10,049 nucleotides of DNA, taken from NCBI GenBank assembly GCA_937907215.1, contig CALESG010000008.1, forward strand, positions 1 through 10,049, given 5' to 3'. The translations under genes and the position numbers were made by a program. Of this stretch, positions 5,391-10,049 are shown one piece after another. This stretch comes from an uncultured Ruminococcus sp. Its GTDB lineage: Bacteria; Bacillota; Clostridia; Oscillospirales; Ruminococcaceae. The notes under the pieces were generated by a model. That model ran no database searches, was not told the DNA's origin, and was given only the letters and a program-made list of their open reading frames with translations. Within the stretch, counting starts at the first letter, position 1. Each line of letters starts with the position of its first letter.

Positions 5391-7784
5391 ATGAATTTAT
5401 CTATGAAATGGCTTTCTGATTATATAAAGAAAGATATTCCGATTGCTGAGTTCTGCTCCGGCATGACTATGAGCGGTTCTAAAGTTGAGTGTTATGAAAC
5501 AGAGGGCAGCGAAATCAAAAATGTTGTTGTAGGCAAGCTCTTATCTGTTGTACCACATGAAAATTCAGACCACTTGGTTGTCTGTCAAGTAGATGTTGGA
5601 AAAGATGCTCCTCTCCAAATAGTTACCGGTGCTCCTAATGTAAGTGCAGGTGACATCGTTCCTGTTGCTCTGGTAGGTGCTGAACTGCCGGGTGGAATAA
5701 AAATCAAAAAGGGTAAACTAAGAGGTGTTGAAAGCTGCGGTATGCTCTGCTCTCTTGGTGAACTCGGTCTTACAACTCATGATTTCCCTTATGCAATTGC
5801 TGATGGAATCTTTCTGATAAATGAAGATTGTGAGATTGGTCAGGATATACACGAAGCAATTGGACTTAATGATACATCTGTTGAATTTGAAATAACGTCT
5901 AACCGTCCAGATTGCTTGTCTGTAGTAGGTCTTGCAAGAGAAGCTGCTGTTACATTCGACACAGAACTTTGCCTTGAATCACCTTCTTTTAAAGGCATTC
6001 CGGATGATATAAACAACTATCTTAAAGTTGATATAGAAAATGAAACTCTCTGTCCTCATTATGCGGCAGGAATTGTAAAAAATGTAAAAATAGGTCCATC
6101 ACCTAGATGGATGCGTGAACGTCTGCGTGCAAGCGGTATCCGTCCTATAAATAATCTGGTTGATATTACAAATTATGTAATGCTTGAATATGGTCAGCCT
6201 ATGCACGCTTTTGACCTGCGTTATGTAAAAGATTCTCACATTATTATAAGAAATGCAAAAGATGGCGAAACAATAACAACTCTTGACGATCAAGAAAGAA
6301 AGCTCTCTTCTGAAATGCTTGTAATTGCTGACTCTGAAAAGCCTATCGCTGTTGCCGGAATTATGGGCGGTGAATATAGCGGTATAATGGACGACACTAC
6401 AACAGTTGTATTTGAATCTGCATATTTTGAACCTGTACAAGTACGTCGTACAGCTAAAAAACTTGGCATGAGAACAGATGCTTCTGCACGTTATGAAAAG
6501 GGTCTTGACGTTGAAGGCTGTATGCGTTCACTTACACGTGCTTTACAACTCGTTGAAGTGCTCGGTGCAGGTGAGCCTATAAATACTCACATTGACATTG
6601 TTAAAAACATAAAGCCAAGAAATGAGATCCCATTTGATTCAAACTGGATAAATGGATTCCTCGGTACTGATATTTCTGAGGAAGAAATGATCAAAATTTT
6701 AAAAAGCCTTGATATTGAAGTTGAAAATGGAAAGTGCATTTCTCCAAGCTTTAGAATAGACCTTGAACGTCCTGCTGATATTGCTGAGGAAGTTGCACGT
6801 ATTTACGGCTATAATAATATTCCGTCAACAGTACTCACCGGTGCTGCAAATGCATCACTGACTCCTGAGCAGAAATATCTGAGAACTATTGAAAATACAA
6901 TGGTATCTCTAGGCTGTTATGGTATCCTTACCTATTCATTCACATCACCTAAGTGCTTTGATAAAATATGTCTTCCGGCTGACAGCAAGCTTAGAAATAC
7001 TATTACCATTACAAATCCGCTTGGTGAAGATACAAGTATTATGCGAACAACTGCTCTTCCATCTATGCTTGATATTCTTGCGGGCAATTATAAAAACCGC
7101 AATGCAAATGTAAAGCTTTTTGAAATCGGAAAAGAGTATATTCCTACAGAAGAAGGCAAACTTCCTAATGAACCTAATCGCCTTACTGTTGGTATGTATG
7201 GAGATGACATTGATTTCTTTGACATAAAAGGAACTATTGATGCACTTCTTAGCAAACTCAGAATATATGACTTCGAATATGTAAGATGTTCTGAAGACAA
7301 CACTTTTGAAGATACTTGTGCATTGCACCCTGGAAGAAGTGCAATAATCATGTGCAATGGAAATGCTATTGGTTATGTGGGAGAAATCCACCCGTCTGTA
7401 CAGGAAACATACGGTTTTGGCACTAGAGTTTATGTAGCTAAAATGAATATAAACGAAATGATGCCTCTTTCTGTAACAGAAGTTACCTACCAGCCAAGCC
7501 CGAAATTCCCGGCTATTACAAGAGATCTATCACTCACATGTGAAGATTCACTGCCTGTTGGAACTATGGAAAAGGCTATCAAAAATGCTGTAGGCAAAGT
7601 TCTTGAAAAAGTTACACTGTTTGATGTATATAAAGGCAAGCAAATCGCAGACGGTATGAAGAGTGTATCATTCTCTATCAGTATGCGTTCACATGAAGGT
7701 ACTCTTACCGATGAACAGGCAGACGCTGCTATGAAACGTGTGCTTAAAGCTTTAGGCGATATAGGTGCATCATTGAGAGAATAA
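5391..7784 (+). CDS. pheT: Phenylalanine-tRNA ligase beta subunit
   Basis: PheT pairs with PheS, binds and positions tRNA-Phe and edits mischarged Tyr-tRNA-Phe. The 797 residues match the full-length bacterial form (about 800). In order: the N-terminal MNLSMKWLSDYI; an OB-fold tRNA-binding domain (about 40-150, VVVGKLLSVVPHENSDHLVVCQVDVG and VTGAPNV); the B3/B4 editing domain (about 210-370, with GIRPINNLVDITNYVMLEYGQPMHAFDL); the B5 DNA-binding-like domain (about 400-475, ending ARIYGYNNIP); the catalytic-like core (about 480-690, including FEIGKEY and LHPGRSA); and a C-terminal ferredoxin-fold anticodon-binding domain (about 700-797, PSPKFPAITRDLSL ... GTLTDEQADAAM). AAGGAG (5376-5381) lies 9 bases before the ATG. 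It is the second gene of the T-box-controlled operon and is followed by a hairpin terminator. Confidence 0.98.
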   Translation: MNLSMKWLSDYIKKDIPIAEFCSGMTMSGSKVECYETEGSEIKNVVVGKLLSVVPHENSDHLVVCQVDVGKDAPLQIVTGAPNVSAGDIVPVALVGAELPGGIKIKKGKLRGVESCGMLCSLGELGLTTHDFPYAIADGIFLINEDCEIGQDIHEAIGLNDTSVEFEITSNRPDCLSVVGLAREAAVTFDTELCLESPSFKGIPDDINNYLKVDIENETLCPHYAAGIVKNVKIGPSPRWMRERLRASGIRPINNLVDITNYVMLEYGQPMHAFDLRYVKDSHIIIRNAKDGETITTLDDQERKLSSEMLVIADSEKPIAVAGIMGGEYSGIMDDTTTVVFESAYFEPVQVRRTAKKLGMRTDASARYEKGLDVEGCMRSLTRALQLVEVLGAGEPINTHIDIVKNIKPRNEIPFDSNWINGFLGTDISEEEMIKILKSLDIEVENGKCISPSFRIDLERPADIAEEVARIYGYNNIPSTVLTGAANASLTPEQKYLRTIENTMVSLGCYGILTYSFTSPKCFDKICLPADSKLRNTITITNPLGEDTSIMRTTALPSMLDILAGNYKNRNANVKLFEIGKEYIPTEEGKLPNEPNRLTVGMYGDDIDFFDIKGTIDALLSKLRIYDFEYVRCSEDNTFEDTCALHPGRSAIIMCNGNAIGYVGEIHPSVQETYGFGTRVYVAKMNINEMMPLSVTEVTYQPSPKFPAITRDLSLTCEDSLPVGTMEKAIKNAVGKVLEKVTLFDVYKGKQIADGMKSVSFSISMRSHEGTLTDEQADAAMKRVLKALGDIGASLRE

Positions 7785-7831
7785 TTATAATTATGAGAAC
7801 AAGTTCTTACTTTTTAATCATTTAAAGTATA

Positions 7832-7856
7832 CAATGCCCTCTGCTAGAGGGCATTG
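7832..7856 (+). terminator. Hairpin after pheT
   Basis: CAATGCCCTC (7832-7841) and GAGGGCATTG (7847-7856) pair perfectly, with an extra T-A pair and a GCT loop. The following bases (CGCTTATTTTG) have only a weak T-run, so termination here may be partial or the stem may mark the processed mRNA 3' end. A stronger hairpin follows 26 bases later. Confidence 0.6.
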
Positions 7857-7859
7857 CGC

Positions 7860-7928
7860 TTATTTTGTAAATAAAAATAACAAAAAGGCTGTTGCAGATC
7901 AAAATCACTGCAACAGCCTTTTTATTTG
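7860..7928. repeat. Dispersed terminator-bearing repeat, copy 2
   Basis: Second copy of the element at 667-734, in the same orientation, with about nine differences. In this copy the hairpin is a perfect palindrome, whereas copy 1 has a mismatch in the stem and one at its base. Confidence 0.7.
7882..7923. terminator. Bidirectional rho-independent terminator between pheT and fba
   Basis: A 16-pair perfect stem joins 7882-7897 (AAAAAGGCTGTTGCAG) and 7908-7923, with a 10-base loop. The A-run at the left and T-run at the right serve both strands, so it can stop pheST on the plus strand and fba on the minus strand. The fba stop codon ends at 7962, 39 bases away. Confidence 0.9.
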
Positions 7929-7961
7929 CAATTCAAGAAATTCTTAGGCTTAAGGCTTTAA

Positions 7962-8828
7962 TTAGAAAGCCTTGCCAACAGAACCAAAGAGATTCATCTT
8001 CTCTTCAACCTTAGCCATAATTGCTTCGTAACCTGGCAGGAGAAGCTTTCTTGGGTCAAAGCCCTTGCCCTTAAGATCCTTGCCTTCTTCGATATACTTT
8101 CTTGTAGCTTCAGCGAATACCAGCTGGCACTCTGTATTTACATTGATCTTAGCAACGCCCAGAGAAATAGCCTTGAGAATCTGGTCATCAGGAATACCAG
8201 TACCACCGTGGAGAACCAGAGGCATATCACCTACTGTATCCTTGATAGCAGCGAGAGTCTCAAAAGACAGACCTTCCCAATTGTCAGGATATACACCGTG
8301 GATATTGCCGATACCAGCAGCAAGAATATCTACGCCAAGATCAGCAATTGTCTTGCATTCCTGTGGATCTGCACATTCGCCCTTGCCAACAACGCCGTCT
8401 TCTTCACCGCCGATAGCGCCTACTTCAGCTTCGATAGACAGACCAAGCTTATGAGCTACCGCAACTAACTCCTTTGTCTTGGCAATATTTTCCTCAATTG
8501 GAAAATGTGAACCGTCAAACATAATAGAAGTAAATCCTGCCTTAATGCAGTCATAACACTGATCATATGTGCCGTGATCAAGGTGAATAGCAACTGGTAC
8601 AGTGATACCAAGAGATTCATCCATAGCCTTTACCATTGCAGCTACAGTCTTAAAGCCTGTCATGTACTTACCAGCACCACCAGATACACCCAAAATTACA
8701 GGTGATTCCAGCTTCTGTGCTGTGTTCAGGATAGCCTTTGTCCATTCCAGATTGTTGATGTTGAACTGACCTACAGCATATTTGCCGTCACGAGCCTTTT
8801 CCATCATTTCCTTTGCAGATACTAACAT
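7962..8828 (-). CDS. fba: Class II fructose-1,6-bisphosphate aldolase
   Basis: This enzyme cleaves fructose-1,6-bisphosphate to dihydroxyacetone phosphate and glyceraldehyde-3-phosphate in glycolysis, using zinc. Over 288 residues the visible signs are: AVGQFNINNLEW (18-29); IHLDHGTYD with catalytic Asp84 and zinc ligand His85; SIMFDGSHFP (101-110); EAEVGAIGG (133-141) with Glu135; GNIHGVY with zinc ligand His177; LHGGTGIP with zinc ligand His207; and INVNTECQ (228-235) for phosphate binding. Tagatose-bisphosphate aldolases (GatY/KbaY) share this fold, but the stand-alone setting and expression signals fit Fba. The gene has a strong AGGAGG site and uses a restricted, optimised codon set unlike its neighbours (AAG, ACC, GGT-rich), typical of a highly expressed gene. 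Its own promoter is at 8881-8909, and a shared terminator follows. Confidence 0.96.
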   Translation of the reverse strand: MLVSAKEMMEKARDGKYAVGQFNINNLEWTKAILNTAQKLESPVILGVSGGAGKYMTGFKTVAAMVKAMDESLGITVPVAIHLDHGTYDQCYDCIKAGFTSIMFDGSHFPIEENIAKTKELVAVAHKLGLSIEAEVGAIGGEEDGVVGKGECADPQECKTIADLGVDILAAGIGNIHGVYPDNWEGLSFETLAAIKDTVGDMPLVLHGGTGIPDDQILKAISLGVAKINVNTECQLVFAEATRKYIEEGKDLKGKGFDPRKLLLPGYEAIMAKVEEKMNLFGSVGKAF

Positions 8829-8854
8829 TTCATTTCCTCCTAAGAAGTTATAAA

Positions 8855-8874
8855 GCAGTGCCTATCGCACTCTC
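8855..8874 (-). other. 5'-end hairpin of the fba mRNA
   Basis: AGTGC (8857-8861) and GCACT (8867-8871) pair around a 5-base loop. The predicted transcription start from the -10 box is near 8874, so this stem would sit at the extreme 5' end of the mRNA, where such stems are known to slow decay by 5'-end-dependent nucleases. Confidence 0.4.
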
Positions 8875-8880
8875 ATACTT

Positions 8881-8909
8881 ATTATAACCTATTTTTTCTA
8901 AAATTGCAA
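8881..8909 (-). promoter_or_regulatory. Promoter of fba
   Basis: On the minus strand a perfect TATAAT (8881-8886) lies 17 bases after TTGCAA (8904-8909), with an AT-rich region upstream. The leader is about 46 bases and ends in an AGGAGG ribosome site (8836-8841). The upstream HTH-superoxide-reductase gene ends 46 bases before the -35 box, and I see no terminator between them. Confidence 0.75.
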
Positions 8910-8954
8910 TAGTTTACGAAAATTTTGTCTATTTATATTTTTATGATGCTGATG

Positions 8955-9551
8955 TTAATATTTACGAATAAACTTCTGCTTTAATAAACCGTGGCGGTTG
9001 CAATAACAATAAAGTTCTCCATTACCTCGAATAAAAAATGTTGATTCAGCATTTCCCTCTGGATAAAGCTTTTTGATTTCAATTTTGTCCAAAGTCACAT
9101 AGGCAATGAATGAAATATAATGTTGTTTTGTCATTTCGTGTTTAATTGTGATATACGACTCATCCTCAATATATTCAACGTTCATGTGATGATCAATATC
9201 TGTTTCTTCTGCTTCCAAACAAGGAAGTGTTATTCCGCAGCAGCTGACAAGAGCTTCACCCATGGAATGAATTACATTGCCGCATATAGGACAAACGTAA
9301 AATTTTGAACGCTTCATATTACTCGATATGTTTCTATTTGTGATCCTATCGCCTGAAATCAGTTCTATTACAGATATTCCAAGTGCTTTTGATAAGGGTT
9401 CAAGCAATGATACATCAGGAAAACCTTTTCCCGTTTCCCAGCGTGAAACAGCCTTATCACTTACAGAAATCATATTTGCAAGTTGTGCTTGTGTAAGTTT
9501 TTTTGATTCTCTTAAGGTTTTGATCGTTGAACCTGTAACATAATTATTCAT
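8955..9551 (-). CDS. XRE-type HTH regulator fused to a desulfoferrodoxin-like (superoxide reductase) domain
   Basis: Residues 8-65 form an XRE/Cro-type helix-turn-helix (TLRESKKLTQAQLANMISVSDKAVSRWETGKGFPD, where KAVSRWE is the recognition helix). Residues 86-190 look like a two-iron desulfoferrodoxin. Centre I ligands are C87-x2-C90 and C104-C105, in VCPICGNVI and VSCCG, as in desulforedoxin. Centre II ligands are His122 (DHHMN), His138 (IKHEM), His144 (KQHYISFI), Cys184 and His187 (YCNRHG), matching the four His and one Cys of superoxide reductases. The usual Glu47 is replaced by Asp120 and the usual Lys48 by His121, both near the catalytic iron. The protein could be a DNA-binding sensor of superoxide or redox state, or a reductase that also binds DNA; I infer the sensor role. 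The start has GGGAGG (9560-9565) 8 bases upstream. It likely belongs to a known architecture, but I know of no function for it. Confidence 0.9.
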   Translation of the reverse strand: MNNYVTGSTIKTLRESKKLTQAQLANMISVSDKAVSRWETGKGFPDVSLLEPLSKALGISVIELISGDRITNRNISSNMKRSKFYVCPICGNVIHSMGEALVSCCGITLPCLEAEETDIDHHMNVEYIEDESYITIKHEMTKQHYISFIAYVTLDKIEIKKLYPEGNAESTFFIRGNGELYCYCNRHGLLKQKFIRKY

Positions 9552-9573
9552 GTCTATTACCTCCCTTGATCAT

Positions 9574-9602
9574 ATTCTAACACAGACTGCTTCATTATTC
9601 AA
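9574..9602 (-). promoter_or_regulatory. Promoter of the HTH-desulfoferrodoxin gene
   Basis: On the minus strand TTGAAT (9597-9602) and TAGAAT (9574-9579) are spaced by 17 bases, each close to consensus. The start would be near 9567, so the leader is very short and the ribosome site lies at the mRNA 5' end. An XRE protein may bind its own promoter here; I see no clear inverted-repeat operator. Confidence 0.6.
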
Positions 9603-9638
9603 CCTATGTTCCGTAGATAAGGAAAAGCTATGTCACAT

Positions 9639-10049
9639 TTATTTAAAAATAACTGATACAGTATTAAGTGCACTTTCAATAACTTTATCCATATCATAAT
9701 ACTTATATTCACCCAGACGACCACCAAACAAAACCTTGTCATTTTTTGCTGCAAGAGCCGCATATTTGTTATAAAGCTCCTGATTCTTTTCATTATTTAC
9801 AGGATAATAAGGTTCATCACCCTCCTGCCATTCCTTTGGATATTCCTTGGAAATGACTGTTGTTGGTTCAATGCCGTATTCAAAATGCTTATGCTCTATA
9901 ATTCTTGTATAAGGTGTTTCTGAATCTGTATAATTCACTACTGCATTGCCCTGATAATTTTCAACAGGCAGCTCTTGCGTTTCAAAATAAACTGTACGAT
10001 ACTCAAGCTTACCATAACAATAATCATAGTACGCATCAATTGCACCGGT
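9639..10049 (-). CDS. glf: UDP-galactopyranose mutase, C-terminal part (5' end outside window)
   Basis: Glf converts UDP-galactopyranose to UDP-galactofuranose, a precursor for galactofuranose-containing surface glycans; it uses reduced FAD and acts in the cytoplasm. Only the last 136 residues of about 370 are in the window; the frame is open at 10049. Visible motifs are TGAIDAYYDY (1-10) and GKLEYRTVYFET, QGNAVVNYTDS, PYTRIIEHKHFEYG, and FGGRLGEYKYYDMD near the end, which contains the conserved Arg and the Tyr/Asp cluster of the active site. The C-terminus ends normally, so nothing is broken. It runs toward the HTH-desulfoferrodoxin gene on the same strand; the 87-base gap holds that gene's promoter, and I see no clear terminator. 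It may belong to a polysaccharide cluster off the right edge. Confidence 0.93.
   Translation of the reverse strand, partial: TGAIDAYYDYCYGKLEYRTVYFETQELPVENYQGNAVVNYTDSETPYTRIIEHKHFEYGIEPTTVISKEYPKEWQEGDEPYYPVNNEKNQELYNKYAALAAKNDKVLFGGRLGEYKYYDMDKVIESALNTVSVIFK

Noticed and set aside
6945..7391. 148- and 89-codon minus-strand frames inside pheT
   Set aside because: Overlap well-conserved pheT sequence in antisense and show no start signals.
7796..7807. Palindrome AGAACAAGTTCT after pheT, with AACAAGTTCT also at 4297-4306 upstream of pheS
   Set aside because: A 10-base match in AT-rich DNA with no other support; may be chance, so not called as an operator pair.
8065..8468. Open plus-strand frames of 86-129 codons over fba
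   Set aside because: These are antisense shadows of a strongly codon-biased gene; no ribosome site and no family motif.
9599..9793. 64-codon minus-strand frame near the right end
   Set aside because: Overlaps glf in another frame; the glf frame carries the FGGRLGEYKYYDMD motif.

Overview
The window looks like chromosomal DNA of a low-GC, anaerobic Gram-positive bacterium (Clostridia), most likely Ruminococcus or a close relative in the Oscillospiraceae. The grounds are AT-rich spacers, strong AGGAGG-type ribosome sites, TTGNNN-17-TATAAT promoters, a T-box leader before pheST, a class B sortase, a GH25 lysozyme with long Thr-rich linkers and a dockerin-like repeat, and a superoxide-reductase-like protein. 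The taxon is an inference. I see no insertion sequence, phage module, CRISPR array, tRNA or rRNA.

Layout. Bases 1-609 (minus) hold the N-terminal 203 residues of a stand-alone NAD(P)H-hydrate dehydratase (nnrD); the 3' end lies outside the window. Bases 735-2939 (minus) are a two-gene cell-wall unit: a secreted GH25 muramidase with a degenerate dockerin-like duplication, then a class B sortase 15 bases downstream. It has its own promoter at about 2985-3013 and ends at a hairpin at 689-726. Bases 3093-3885 (minus) encode two small membrane proteins, one uncharacterised and one of the DUF1294/YsdA type. A divergent promoter region at 3939-4021 separates these from the plus-strand pheS-pheT operon (4347-7784). 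That operon is preceded by a clear T-box with a UUC (Phe) specifier, a UGGU bulge and a terminator. Two hairpins at 7833-7923 end pheST and the convergent fba gene (7962-8828, minus; class II fructose-bisphosphate aldolase), which has its own promoter and a small hairpin at the mRNA 5' end. Next is an XRE-type DNA-binding domain fused to a complete two-iron desulfoferrodoxin-like domain (8955-9551, minus). Bases 9639-10049 (minus) carry the C-terminal third of UDP-galactopyranose mutase (glf).

Most of the window is housekeeping (NADHX repair, Phe-tRNA charging, glycolysis). The parts most worth a second look are the HTH-superoxide-reductase fusion, a candidate redox-sensing regulator that keeps all nine iron ligands; the GH25/sortase pair with matching Thr-rich spacers and the GH25 dockerin-like repeat; and a ~69-base repeat containing a terminator hairpin, found in two copies 7 kb apart.
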